The position numbers were made by a program, and so were the translations under genes. A stretch of 64,000 nucleotides of DNA from Flagellimonas flava (GTDB taxonomy: Bacteria > Bacteroidota > Bacteroidia > Flavobacteriales > Flavobacteriaceae): assembly GCF_900129665.1 (NCBI RefSeq), contig NZ_FQWL01000005.1:124001-188000 (forward strand), written 5' to 3'. Below, piece after piece: positions 45,439 to 55,020 of the stretch. Under the pieces are notes generated by a model. It ran no database searches. It was not told the origin of the DNA and worked only from the letters and a program-made list of their open reading frames with translations. Positions within the stretch are counted from its first letter, which is position 1; each line of letters starts with the position of its first letter.

Positions 45439-45936
45439 ATGAACAACGTTTGCGAAGAGCAGGTTTTCAGCTCCGTTTTCAAGGCTAATTCCAAAACGGT
45501 ATTCAACTATATATATTATAAGTTCGGCAATGAGGAAAAAGCCCATGATGCTGTGCAGGAGGCATTTGTAAAACTTTGGGAAAACTGTGCCAAGGTGGCA
45601 CCGGAAAAGGCAAAGTCCTATTTGTACACGGTGGCAAACAACTTATACCTAAATGTCATCAAAGCGGAGAAAGTTAGGCTTAAATATGCCAGTCCCAGCT
45701 TGGAACATTCCAATGAGTCGCCCGAATTCTTAATGGAGGAAAAGCAATACAAGGAGAAGTTGGACAAAGCCCTGAACGATTTGCCCGAAAACCAACGCAC
45801 CACATTTTTGCTCAATCGGATTGATGGAAAAAAATATGCGGAAATTGCCGAGATGGAGGGTGTAAGCGTAAAAGCCATTGAAAAACGGATGCACCTAGCC
45901 CTAAAAGCGCTGAGGGAGCAAATTGACGGAATATAA
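45439..45936 (+). CDS. ECF-family RNA polymerase sigma factor
   Basis: This 165-residue sigma factor shows region 2 as KAHDAVQEAFVKLWENC (about 34-50). Region 4 is a helix-turn-helix around YAEIAEMEGVSVKAIEKRMH (about 133-152), preceded by LPENQRTTFLLNRIDG. FecR follows after 145 bases. The two identical ECF-like sites nearby lie upstream of fecR and of the divergent lipoprotein, not of this gene. It is therefore probably expressed constitutively from a housekeeping promoter and held inactive by FecR. Confidence 0.93.
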   Translation: MNNVCEEQVFSSVFKANSKTVFNYIYYKFGNEEKAHDAVQEAFVKLWENCAKVAPEKAKSYLYTVANNLYLNVIKAEKVRLKYASPSLEHSNESPEFLMEEKQYKEKLDKALNDLPENQRTTFLLNRIDGKKYAEIAEMEGVSVKAIEKRMHLALKALREQIDGI

Positions 45937-46028
45937 ATTAGAACCTTGAATTTGTGATATTGGATTACCCAAAGAATTGGGTCTTAAATGGAACATTCAA
46001 ATAGTAGAAATTGATAATTAATAATCTG

Positions 46029-46057
46029 AAAGTAGGGTTTTTAGGAAGTTAGTTGTT
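46029..46057 (+). promoter_or_regulatory. predicted ECF promoter of fecR-TonB receptor operon
   Basis: AAAGTAGGGTTTTT (46029-46042), 8 bases and AGTTGTT (46051-46057) repeat the site found divergently at 45361-45389 with identical spacing. The downstream element ends 24 bases before the FecR ATG at 46082, a suitable -10 position. Confidence 0.6.
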
Positions 46058-46081
46058 ATTAATGTGTAAAGCATAGAAATC

Positions 46082-46993
46082 ATGCAGGAGAATTATTTGG
46101 CAAAATGGCTTAGCGGAGAGCTTTCCGGTCAGGAACTGGAAGAGTTCAAGAAGTCCGAGGCCTATGCTTCATATCAGAAACTAAAGGAGGTCTCGGGTCG
46201 TCTTGAAGCTCCGGAGTTTGACGTTGACCAAGCACTTATGCAACTCAAGAACGAGCGAATAGGTGAAACGCCCAAGGTTATTGCGCTTCACCCTTTCAAA
46301 AAATTCTTGCGCGTTGCGGCTGTCATTGCCCTGCTATTGACCGGTTCCTATTTCTATGTGAATACCCTGGACGAATCTATCTCCACTGAATATGCAGAGC
46401 GTTCCCAAATCACCCTACCAGATAACTCAGAAATTATTTTAAATGCAGGTTCCCGCGTTTCTTTTAGCGAAAAAAACTGGGATAAAAAGCGAAGTGTAGC
46501 CCTTGACGGCGAGGCTTTTTTTAAGGTTGCAAAAGGTGAAAAATTCACCGTTTCCACATCCCAAGGAACCGTTGCGGTACTGGGTACTCAGTTTAATGTA
46601 GAAAATAGGGAAGGTTTTTTCGAGGTTACTTGTTATGAAGGTCTGGTAAGCGTTACCTACAACGACACGGAAACCCAATTGCCGGCCGGAACTTCCTTTA
46701 TGGTCATTGATGGAGCCCTTATCGCTTCCCCAAAGCCAAATACGGCCCAACCTTCATGGGTCAACAACGAAAGTTCTTTTGAAAGCATTCCATTAGGATA
46801 TGTCTTAGCCGAATTGGAAAGACAGTTTAATATTGAGGTAAAAACACAAAATGTTGATAAGAATCTGTTATTTACAGGAACTTTTAGCAACACAGACATA
46901 AATATGGCGTTAAAAAGTATAAGCACCCCATCTCGAATTAATTACAAACTTGAGGGCGATAATGTACTTTTCTATGCTGAAAAGACTCCTTAG
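46082..46993 (+). CDS. FecR-family anti-sigma factor
   Basis: This 303-residue membrane protein has a cytoplasmic N-terminal region (about 1-72) with the sequence YLAKWLSGELSGQELEEFKK. One transmembrane helix follows (about 76-95), then a periplasmic FecR domain with RSQITLPDNSEIILNAGS and ALDGEAFFKVAKGEKF. The C-terminal STN-like DUF4974 region spans about 225-300. It should hold the upstream sigma factor until the receptor is engaged. Its 3' end overlaps the receptor gene by 20 bases, which implies translational coupling. Confidence 0.93.
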   Translation: MQENYLAKWLSGELSGQELEEFKKSEAYASYQKLKEVSGRLEAPEFDVDQALMQLKNERIGETPKVIALHPFKKFLRVAAVIALLLTGSYFYVNTLDESISTEYAERSQITLPDNSEIILNAGSRVSFSEKNWDKKRSVALDGEAFFKVAKGEKFTVSTSQGTVAVLGTQFNVENREGFFEVTCYEGLVSVTYNDTETQLPAGTSFMVIDGALIASPKPNTAQPSWVNNESSFESIPLGYVLAELERQFNIEVKTQNVDKNLLFTGTFSNTDINMALKSISTPSRINYKLEGDNVLFYAEKTP

Positions 46994-49541
46994 AGGCCGC
47001 TTTTGCCTCTTTTTACTGTTTTTACTTTTTCTGGGGGTCAACACAACCGCCCAAGAGGAAAAGGGAAAACAGCTTGAACTTGTGCCCTATATTAAACAAC
47101 TCGAGGAGCAATTCAATATTAAATTTTCATATATCAACAAGGATTTGGAAGGATTCACAATCCAAATTCCAAGCAACCTTGTCGCTCTGGATGATATTCT
47201 TGCCCATATTTCTTCAGAGTTTCAGATTAAGGCCCAAAAACTAAACGATAGGTACTATACCTTGACGACAAGTACACTCGTTAAGGTCTGCGGAAGAGTG
47301 CTCGATAATTTCGCCGAAAACAACATCCCGGGAGCAACGGTTGAGGTATTTGGAACCTCCATAGCCCAAACTACTGATGTAGACGGTGCTTTTCGCCTAT
47401 TTGATATCCCAAGAAATGCAACCCTTAAAATTAGATACCTTGGCTTTAACACCAAGTATGTAACGGTAGATGAACTACTCAAAGGAGGAGGCTGCCCCAA
47501 GATATTGATGGCCCAGCACTATGAGCAATTGAAAGAGGTGATTGTTTATAAGTTCCTAACCACGGGAATCATAAAAGAAACTGATGCGAGCATCACACTG
47601 AATACGGCAGATTTTGGCATCCTTCCCGGTCTTATTGAGCCGGATATATTGCAAACGGTGCAATCGCTTCCCGGGATCAAAAGTATAGATGAAACGGTTT
47701 CGGACATAAATGTCCGCGGGGGTACCAACGACCAGAACCTGATGCTCTGGAACGGGATAAAAATGTACCAATCCGGGCATTTCTTTGGTTTGATATCCGC
47801 CTTCAACCCTTATCTCACGGATAAAATTACCGTGTATAAAAACGGAACTCCTTCAGCCTACGGGGACGGGGTGAGTAGCGTAATCCGAATGGAAACCAGA
47901 AATGAGCTCTCCGATGATTTCGTTGGAGGTGCCGGATTCAATTTTATCAGCGGGGATGTTTATGGTCAAGTGCCCTTAACCCATAATCTCGGTTTTCAAT
48001 TTTCGGCACGTCGTTCTACAACGGATTTTTTAAACACCCCGACTTACAACAAGTTTTTTGACAGGGCATTTCAGGACAGCGAAGTGACCAACGCAAATAA
48101 TGTGGCCGTAGATCAAGAAATCGCTAGAAGTGAGAACTTCTTCTTTTACGATTTCACCGGAAAACTTCTGTATGATATCAATGATGACCATCAGCTCCGC
48201 CTGAACTTCATAAGCATTACCAACAACCTGGACTATACGGAAAGTAACCTGTCCCAACTGAGAACCACCAATAGTCTGCTGGACCAGAACAATCTGTCCC
48301 TAGGAGGTCAATTGCAAAGTCAATGGACAGACCGACTCTCATCAAACTTAAACGTGTATTATTCCAGGTACAATTTGGATGCAGAAAGTCTTTTTGCCAA
48401 TCAAATACAGATTCTTTTTCAAAACAATCGAGTCATAGAAAACGCCCTTAAACTGGACACTAAATATATTCTTTCAGAAGGCTTCGATTGGAACAATGGA
48501 TATCAATATATAGAGACGGGAATCAAGAATTTCACCATAGTAAGCCAACCAGACTTTCTTAGTAATATCACCGGGGTTATCCGAATTCATGCTCCATATT
48601 CCGAAATAGGGTATCGGTCAGAAGGCAACAAATTTGTGGGCAGGGGCGGTGTACGGGTCAACTACATTGAAAACTTAAATACGTTCGCTGAACTTTTGAT
48701 AGAGCCCAGATTGAACCTCAGTTTCAGATTGGCCAACCATTTAAGGGCCGAGGTGTTGGGTGAGTTCAAAAGTCAGAGTACCAACCAGGTCATTGATTTG
48801 GAGCAGAACTTTTTAGGTATTGAAAAACGAAGATGGGTACTTTCGGATGATAATTTACTCCCCATCACCAAGAGTAAACAAGGCTCCTTGGGCATCAATT
48901 ATGATAAGAATGACATCTACCTTGGAGTAGAAGGTTTTTACAAAAAAGTGGACGGTATAAGCACTAGCACCCAAGGATTTCAGAATCAAAATCAATTTAG
49001 TGGGGAAATTGGCAGTTATGATGTAAAAGGACTGGAATTCCTCATCAATAAAAAGGGAGCTAATTACAGCACATGGTTAAGCTATACGTACAACAAAAAC
49101 GACTATACTTTTGAGACGATTATCCCGAACAGTTTCCCTAATAATTTGGACATTCGGCATACCTTGACCTTTGCAGGTACATATACTTATAAGAACTTGA
49201 AATTGAGTGTTGGCCTTAACTATCGTTCCGGAAAACCATTTACGGAACCGGAAACCGATGGAAACGTTGTGGACACCTCGGTTTTCCCGGCCAGAATCAA
49301 CTATCAAGTTCCCAACAGTAGCCGACTCCCCGAGTACTTCAGGGCAGACGCCTCGGCTATTTACAAATTCAATATTGGTCAAAGAGTGAAGGCCAATGCA
49401 GGGATTTCCCTAATCAATATGACCAATAGAAGAAACAGTCTCAACAAATACTACCGTGTTAATGATGATGATGAGATTGAAACCGTAGAGAACATCTCCC
49501 TAGGTCTAACGCCAAACGTGAGCTTCAGGGTAACGTTCTAG
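46974..49541 (+). CDS. TonB-dependent receptor with STN-like signalling domain
   Basis: This outer-membrane receptor of 855 residues begins at the ATG at 46974. That start directly precedes the signal peptide (FCLFLLFLLFLGVNTTAQ) and overlaps FecR by 20 bases; upstream TTG and ATG codons add a few residues only. An STN-like domain (about 35-100) is followed by a carboxypeptidase-regulatory domain (VCGRVLDNFAENNIPGATVE). The plug contains DINVRGGTNDQNLMLWNG, and a beta-barrel of about 600 residues completes it. No SusD gene follows, so it is not a classical SusCD pair. The divergent acidic lipoprotein is the most likely extracellular partner. The stop is 1 base from the convergent argS stop. 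Confidence 0.92.
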   Translation: MLKRLLRGRFCLFLLFLLFLGVNTTAQEEKGKQLELVPYIKQLEEQFNIKFSYINKDLEGFTIQIPSNLVALDDILAHISSEFQIKAQKLNDRYYTLTTSTLVKVCGRVLDNFAENNIPGATVEVFGTSIAQTTDVDGAFRLFDIPRNATLKIRYLGFNTKYVTVDELLKGGGCPKILMAQHYEQLKEVIVYKFLTTGIIKETDASITLNTADFGILPGLIEPDILQTVQSLPGIKSIDETVSDINVRGGTNDQNLMLWNGIKMYQSGHFFGLISAFNPYLTDKITVYKNGTPSAYGDGVSSVIRMETRNELSDDFVGGAGFNFISGDVYGQVPLTHNLGFQFSARRSTTDFLNTPTYNKFFDRAFQDSEVTNANNVAVDQEIARSENFFFYDFTGKLLYDINDDHQLRLNFISITNNLDYTESNLSQLRTTNSLLDQNNLSLGGQLQSQWTDRLSSNLNVYYSRYNLDAESLFANQIQILFQNNRVIENALKLDTKYILSEGFDWNNGYQYIETGIKNFTIVSQPDFLSNITGVIRIHAPYSEIGYRSEGNKFVGRGGVRVNYIENLNTFAELLIEPRLNLSFRLANHLRAEVLGEFKSQSTNQVIDLEQNFLGIEKRRWVLSDDNLLPITKSKQGSLGINYDKNDIYLGVEGFYKKVDGISTSTQGFQNQNQFSGEIGSYDVKGLEFLINKKGANYSTWLSYTYNKNDYTFETIIPNSFPNNLDIRHTLTFAGTYTYKNLKLSVGLNYRSGKPFTEPETDGNVVDTSVFPARINYQVPNSSRLPEYFRADASAIYKFNIGQRVKANAGISLINMTNRRNSLNKYYRVNDDDEIETVENISLGLTPNVSFRVTF

Positions 49542-49542
49542 G

Positions 49543-51321
49543 CTACATTCGCTCGGGAACATCTATTCCCAAGAGTCTAAAGGCCGATTGAATGACCTCT
49601 CCTACCTTTTTGGACAACAATACCCGAAATTGTTTTTTGGTGCCATCAGATTCCCCTAAAATGGAAACTTGCTGGTAAAAAGAATTGAACTCCTTTACCA
49701 AATCATAGGTGTAGTTGGCAATGAGGGCCGGACTATAGTTCTCTGCAGCCAATTGAACAGTTTCGGGAAATAATTGGATCAATTTCAGCAGCTCCTTTTC
49801 CTTTCCGTGCAAATCGAATGTGGCTTTTAGGTCAATGCTCAAGTCAAAATCTGCCTTTCTTAGAATGGATTGTATCCTGGCATAGGTATACTGAATAAAG
49901 GGCCCTGTGTTTCCCTGAAAGTCAACTGACTCCTCCGGATTGAACAAAATCCGTTTCTTAGGATCAACTTTTAGAATGTAATATTTCAATGCACCCAAAC
50001 CAATGGTACGGTACAGTCGTTTTTTTTCTTCTTCCGAGTAGCCATCCAACTTACCAAGTTCTTTGGAAAGTTCCTCTGCCGTGTTTTCCATGCTTGTTAA
50101 AAGGTCATCGGCATCCACCACGGTTCCTTCCCTACTTTTCATCTTACCACTTGGCAAATCCACCATCCCATAGCTTAGGTGGTATAGTTGTTGCGCCCAG
50201 GTATAGCCCAATTTCTTAAGGATAAGGAACAACACCTTAAAATGGTAATCCTGTTCATTACCTACGGTATATACCATTCCGTTGATATCTGGGTGGTCCG
50301 TAACCCTTTGGATCGCGGTCCCGATGTCTTGGGTCATATAGACCGCTGTGCCATCCGAGCGGAGCACAATTTTTTCATCCAAACCTTCATCGGTAAGGTC
50401 TATCCAAACGCTGCCATCTTCTTTCTTGAAGAAAATCCCTTTTTCCAGGCCATCCTTTACTACATCCCTTCCAAGTAGGTAGGTGTTGCTTTCATAATAG
50501 AGCACATCAAAATCGACCCCAAGGTTTTCGTAGGTCGTATCAAAACCTTCATAGACCCAGCCGTTCATCATTTGCCAGAGAGAAACTGTTGCTTCATCAC
50601 CGGCCTCCCATTTCCGAAGCATTTCCTGGGCCTCAAGAAGAATTGGTGCTTCTTTTTCTGCCTTTTCCTTTGCTGTTCCATTGTCGACCAACTCGGCAAT
50701 TTGTTCCTTGTAAGCCTTATCAAATGCCACATAGTACTTGCCCACCAAATGATCACCCTTTAAGCCTGAAGATTCAGGGGTTTCGCCCTCTCCAAACCTT
50801 TGCCAAGCCAACATACTTTTGCAGATATGGATGCCTCGATCGTTGATAATCTGGGTCTTATATACCTTTTTACCAGCTGCCTTCAATATCTCGGATACCG
50901 CATAGCCTAATAAGTTGTTCCGAATATGCCCTAAATGAAGTGGTTTGTTGGTGTTAGGAGAGGAATATTCAACCATCATTGCATCCGAAGAAATATCCTT
51001 TGCAAAACCATAATTTGCTTCCTCTCGAATGGTATCGAAGAAATCCAGATAAAACTGATCATCGATGACCACGTTCAAAAAGCCCTTGACCACATTGAAC
51101 TTTGCTACCTCATCCACATGTTCTTGCAGGTATTCTCCAATCTTCGTTCCGATTTCAACAGGGTTTCCCTTTACAAATCTGAGCATAGGAAAAACTACCA
51201 CGGTTATATCGCCTTCAAAATCCTTTCGAGTGGGTTGAAACTCGACAGATGGCAGTTCCATTTGGTATAACTCTTTCACTGCATCAATGACGCATTGTGA
51301 CAAAACTTTTTGCAAACTCAT
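49543..51321 (-). CDS. argS: arginyl-tRNA synthetase
   Basis: This 592-residue class I synthetase charges tRNA-Arg. The N-terminal additional domain (about 1-110) is followed by the HIGH-type motif in NKPLHLGHIRNNLLGY. The KMSK-equivalent region reads LPSGKMKSREGTVVDADDLL, as is common in ArgRS. The C-terminal anticodon-binding helical domain ends with AFRLLGIDVPERM. A TAGTTTTG -7 element lies on the minus strand at 51342-51349, 20 bases upstream of the ATG. Confidence 0.98.
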   Translation of the reverse strand: MSLQKVLSQCVIDAVKELYQMELPSVEFQPTRKDFEGDITVVVFPMLRFVKGNPVEIGTKIGEYLQEHVDEVAKFNVVKGFLNVVIDDQFYLDFFDTIREEANYGFAKDISSDAMMVEYSSPNTNKPLHLGHIRNNLLGYAVSEILKAAGKKVYKTQIINDRGIHICKSMLAWQRFGEGETPESSGLKGDHLVGKYYVAFDKAYKEQIAELVDNGTAKEKAEKEAPILLEAQEMLRKWEAGDEATVSLWQMMNGWVYEGFDTTYENLGVDFDVLYYESNTYLLGRDVVKDGLEKGIFFKKEDGSVWIDLTDEGLDEKIVLRSDGTAVYMTQDIGTAIQRVTDHPDINGMVYTVGNEQDYHFKVLFLILKKLGYTWAQQLYHLSYGMVDLPSGKMKSREGTVVDADDLLTSMENTAEELSKELGKLDGYSEEEKKRLYRTIGLGALKYYILKVDPKKRILFNPEESVDFQGNTGPFIQYTYARIQSILRKADFDLSIDLKATFDLHGKEKELLKLIQLFPETVQLAAENYSPALIANYTYDLVKEFNSFYQQVSILGESDGTKKQFRVLLSKKVGEVIQSAFRLLGIDVPERM

Positions 51322-51426
51322 GTATCAGGCTTTTCAGCCTGCAAAACTACATATTTTTTACCCTTTTCAGCTATTATTCGTAGGCATCGTCCATAAGAAA
51401 ACCATGGATTTTGGCTAAATTTAGAC

Positions 51427-51852
51427 ATGCTGTTAAATGTTTCGTACAACGACCCAAAGGTCAAGCAAAAGGTAGATGCCGAGGTAGGGAAGCCCTTCAC
51501 GCTTAAAGAACGATGGGCACTTGGGGGAATAGGTTCACCCAAACTCTTTATGACGGATGCCAGTGTGGAAATCCAGAATCTTCTCATTTTGGACAACAAT
51601 TTGAACACCTGCAATATTGAAATGCGGCCCAAAGGTATCATTGTGCGTTTCCGTTCGTTGTTGGAAACCTATGGTCTCATCATCCCCTACTATAAACTCA
51701 CACTTTACAAGGGCGACTTCGCTGCATATTCCATACATCGCGATCAATATTTCATCAAAGTAAAATCCGACACCAAGGCCATCCAAAAATATTTTAAGAA
51801 GCTATTGGACTATAAGGCTGACAATGCCCCAACCTCGATTGAAGATTTATGA
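51427..51852 (+). CDS. conserved protein of unknown function
   Basis: This 141-residue protein has no signal peptide and no transmembrane segment. It is a mix of strands and helices, with the segments FTLKERWALGGIGSPKLFMT and IIVRFRSLLETYGLIIPYYK. No motif was recognised. Its stop overlaps the start of the SDR gene by 4 bases (ATGA), so the two are translationally coupled and may act together. It is divergent from argS with a 105-base gap. Confidence 0.8.
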   Translation: MLLNVSYNDPKVKQKVDAEVGKPFTLKERWALGGIGSPKLFMTDASVEIQNLLILDNNLNTCNIEMRPKGIIVRFRSLLETYGLIIPYYKLTLYKGDFAAYSIHRDQYFIKVKSDTKAIQKYFKKLLDYKADNAPTSIEDL

Positions 51853-53285
51853 AAATACTCCTTACCGGCGCTAACGGATACATTGGTATGCGGCTGCTTC
51901 CCAAGTTGTTGGAAATGGGACACCGGATTGTCTGCGCCGTGCGGGATGAAAAACGTTTTTCCATTGATCAGGGCACACGTTCAAAAATTGAGGTGGTAGA
52001 AATCGATTTTTTGGATGATAGCTCCCCTTCAAAAATACCGAAGGATTGCAATGCTGCATACTATCTTATTCATTCCATGACCTCCTCCATTGGGGATTTT
52101 GACGTGCAGGAAGCCAAAGCGGCACAAAATTTCAACACTTGGGTAGCACATACCCAGATTGAGCAAGTGATTTACCTCAGTGGCATTGTCAACGATGTAA
52201 AGCTCTCCAAACATCTTAAGTCGCGGAAAAATGTGGAGGACATTCTTTATCAGGGAAGTTTTGAGCTCACAGTACTTCGGGCAGGAATCATTGTGGGTTC
52301 GGGAAGTTCATCCTTTGAGATTGTTCGGGATCTTTGCGAAAAGTTACCGGTTATGATTACCCCGAAATGGGTACTTACCAAAACCCAACCCATTGCCATA
52401 AGGGATATCATCAACTTTTTGACCGGTGTTTTGGGAACCCCCCAAACCTATGGGCAATCATTTGATATTGGAGGCCCTGATGTCCTTACCTACAAGGAAA
52501 TGTTGCGTCAATATGCCAAGGTCCGAGGTTTTAAAAATTGGATTTTGACCGTTCCGATAATGACTCCCAAACTATCTTCCTATTGGCTCTATTTTGTTAC
52601 CTCAACATCCTACAAGTTAGCAGTGAACCTGGTCAATAGTATGAAGATGGAAGTTGTGGCGAAGGACAATCGGCTTCAAGAACTTTTAGGTATCCAAACA
52701 CATAGTTATGAGGAAGCCATAGCCATGGCATTTAAGAAAATTGAGCAGAACTTGGTCATAAGCAGCTGGAAAGACAGCATTGCCAGTGGGCAGATAAAGG
52801 AAGACCTCGGCAAATACATCCAAGTGCCTAAATATGGGGTTCTAACGGATGCCAAATCCATGGTAGTCCAGGATGTTGAGGGCACCCTGGAGAATATATG
52901 GAAAATAGGTGGCGATACAGGTTGGTACTACGCTAACTGGTTGTGGAAAATTCGGGGATTCATGGACAAACTCAACGGGGGACCGGGTTTACGCCGGGGA
53001 CGTACACATCCAGACAAACTATTCCCAGGTGACGCGCTGGATTTTTGGCGCGTGCTATTGGCAGATAAAAAGGCAAAGCGCCTGCTGTTGTTTGCAGAGA
53101 TGCGCATGCCAGGAGAGGCATGGCTCGAATTCAAGATTGATTCTGACAATAGGCTCCATCAGGTGGCCACTTTCAGGCCGCGAGGTTTACGCGGTCGACT
53201 TTACTGGCTCAGTGTTTATCCATTCCATTATTTCATCTTTGGCGGAATGATCCGCAATCTTACCAAAACCAAGTCTTTGGAATAA
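51849..53285 (+). CDS. SDR-family NAD(P)-binding protein with C-terminal DUF2867
   Basis: This 478-residue cytoplasmic protein begins with an extended-SDR Rossmann fold whose dinucleotide loop is LLTGANGYIGMRLLPKLLEMG. The segment YYLIHSM is the atypical-SDR counterpart of the catalytic region and VLRAGIIVGSGSS follows later. Residues from about 330 onwards form DUF2867, with the segment GAPG-like LNGGPGLRRGRTHPDKLFPG and WLSVYPFHYFIFGGMI at the end. Related proteins are annotated as nucleoside-diphosphate-sugar epimerases. The true substrate is unknown. Confidence 0.88.
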   Translation: MKILLTGANGYIGMRLLPKLLEMGHRIVCAVRDEKRFSIDQGTRSKIEVVEIDFLDDSSPSKIPKDCNAAYYLIHSMTSSIGDFDVQEAKAAQNFNTWVAHTQIEQVIYLSGIVNDVKLSKHLKSRKNVEDILYQGSFELTVLRAGIIVGSGSSSFEIVRDLCEKLPVMITPKWVLTKTQPIAIRDIINFLTGVLGTPQTYGQSFDIGGPDVLTYKEMLRQYAKVRGFKNWILTVPIMTPKLSSYWLYFVTSTSYKLAVNLVNSMKMEVVAKDNRLQELLGIQTHSYEEAIAMAFKKIEQNLVISSWKDSIASGQIKEDLGKYIQVPKYGVLTDAKSMVVQDVEGTLENIWKIGGDTGWYYANWLWKIRGFMDKLNGGPGLRRGRTHPDKLFPGDALDFWRVLLADKKAKRLLLFAEMRMPGEAWLEFKIDSDNRLHQVATFRPRGLRGRLYWLSVYPFHYFIFGGMIRNLTKTKSLE

Positions 53286-53381
53286 AATTTGTTACAAAGT
53301 CCATTGCAATTCGTCCTATATCAGATGCAACCCTTTTACCTATTTAGTTGTCTATTACATAGACAATCAAAAAACATATTT

Positions 53382-54869
53382 ATGTCAGCTAAAACCCCAT
53401 TTTTTGTTTTCGCCGTTTTGCTTTCTTTGAGTCATACCCTTTCTGCTCAAAGTGTCAGTTCCCGTTTGGTGGATGCCAAGACCCAAAAAGGTATTCCCTA
53501 CGCCACTGTGCAATATGGTGAGCACCAGGGTGTCATCACAAATGAAGAAGGCCGATTTGCATTTATTTTGGATGCAGGTGTACCATTACAGGATTCAGTT
53601 TACATCTCCTCTATGGGATACCAGAAAATGGGCTTTACCTTGGAGCAACTCCAAGATAGTAGCATCGCCATAACTCCAAAAGCCATAGAACTTAGCGGGG
53701 TCTATCTGTTCGACAAGGAACTGTCAGTGGAGGAAATCATGGAACGCGTAGAGGAAAACATGCCAAAGAACTATGCAAAGACTCCAGCCAAACAGCGTTT
53801 TTTCTTAAGACAATCCAGCTTCAATACGGTTCAAAAACTTGATATTGAGTTCAAGAAATCCACCATTGCCGAGCTCAACAAAAAACTAATCGACAGCATT
53901 GTGTCCATTCTCCCCCGTCGTTCCTCCTACTATACAGAGACCTTGGGCGATTACTATACAGGAGGCGAAGAAAACAAGCTGGAAGTGATAAAGGCGGCTG
54001 AACTGTACGACAAGAGTAATGAAAGTTCCATGGAAGCGCTATCTGACAAAATGGAAGCTATCTTTAAGGCTAACGTAAAGCCCGATTCCTACCTTAAAAT
54101 CAAGTCGGGAATTTTTGGCGAAAAAGTACCAGTGGATTCCATTTTAGAGGCGGAGGAGGAAACAGACGAGATTGCTGATGAGCTAAAAAAACCAGAAAAA
54201 AGTGATTTTTTGGGGAATCGAAAGTATGTCATGAATGAAATTCATTCCCAGTTTTTCAATAAGAAATCAAAGTTGGATGTCCCCAAAAAACTTAATCGCT
54301 ATGAGTACGAATTAGCGGGCTATTCCGAATTGGAAAACCAAGGGGTATACGTCATTGGTTTTGTCCCAAAGGGACGGGGTGACTTTCAAGGTAAACTTTT
54401 TGTAAATATTGAGGATTTTGCCATTGTGCGCATAGATTATGAGAATGTAAAACCATTGCGAAGCATCAAATTGCTGGGCTTTAGTTATCGGGAACAGCAG
54501 TATTTTGGCAGTTCGGTGTTTTCCAAATTCAGCGGTGAACAATACCGCTTAAAGTTCATGAACTTCACCTTTGGCCGCAAGATGGGTGTGGACAGACCTT
54601 TAAAGGTCATTGAAAAGAACAAACACGTAAAAGGTAGAAGAAAACAGAACGAACTCTCCTTGGCTCTGGACATTGTAAATTACAATACGGAAAAATACGA
54701 GTTGGTGGTTTTTGACGCGAAGTCGGTATCCAAATCCCAAATTGAGGGATTAAAAGAGGATGAAACAGCCAAGGCCACTTACCTCTCCGCGTATAATCCC
54801 GAATTCTGGAAAGGATACAATATTATGGAACCCAACCAGGCCATACGTGAGTTTACGGTGGAGGAGTAG
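53382..54869 (+). CDS. carboxypeptidase-regulatory-like (DUF5686-type) envelope protein
   Basis: This 495-residue exported protein starts at the ATG at 53382, which directly precedes a signal peptide (PFFVFAVLLSLSHTLSAQ); an upstream TTG in frame adds 31 unlikely residues. The CarboxypepD_reg-like domain (about 25-110) contains SRLVDAKTQKGIPYATVQYG and GVITNEEGRFAF. The remaining 380 residues resemble the central part of surface proteins with such domains and contain many Lys and Glu residues, but no enzyme motif was recognised. It is probably an envelope protein of unknown role. Confidence 0.8.
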   Translation: MSAKTPFFVFAVLLSLSHTLSAQSVSSRLVDAKTQKGIPYATVQYGEHQGVITNEEGRFAFILDAGVPLQDSVYISSMGYQKMGFTLEQLQDSSIAITPKAIELSGVYLFDKELSVEEIMERVEENMPKNYAKTPAKQRFFLRQSSFNTVQKLDIEFKKSTIAELNKKLIDSIVSILPRRSSYYTETLGDYYTGGEENKLEVIKAAELYDKSNESSMEALSDKMEAIFKANVKPDSYLKIKSGIFGEKVPVDSILEAEEETDEIADELKKPEKSDFLGNRKYVMNEIHSQFFNKKSKLDVPKKLNRYEYELAGYSELENQGVYVIGFVPKGRGDFQGKLFVNIEDFAIVRIDYENVKPLRSIKLLGFSYREQQYFGSSVFSKFSGEQYRLKFMNFTFGRKMGVDRPLKVIEKNKHVKGRRKQNELSLALDIVNYNTEKYELVVFDAKSVSKSQIEGLKEDETAKATYLSAYNPEFWKGYNIMEPNQAIREFTVEE

Positions 54870-54872
54870 TTC

Positions 54873-55002
54873 ACCCCTCCGATTCCAGCTTTGCTGGAAC
54901 CACCTCCCCTCTCCTGATGGGAGGAGCTTATCGGCAAACCCTATAGATTCCTTCCCTAAATTAGGGGAGGTGGTTTGGTATTTCATACCAAACCGGAGGG
55001 GT
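54873..55002. repeat. 130-bp cloverleaf-like palindromic intergenic repeat
   Basis: The outer arms ACCCCTCCG (54873-54881) and CGGAGGGGT (54994-55002) enclose three further perfect stems. These are TTCCAGC/GCTGGAA (54883-54899), ACCACCTCCCCT/AGGGGAGGTGGT (54899-54910 with 54963-54974) and GGTTTGGTA/TACCAAACC (54972-54994). The whole element folds like a cloverleaf. It fills the gap between two convergent genes exactly. Termini of this type recall intergenic repeats seen in flavobacterial genomes (from memory). It may be a non-autonomous, REP- or MITE-like mobile repeat that also ends transcription. Confidence 0.75.
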
Positions 55003-55020
55003 CGGAATCGCACAGAGGGA

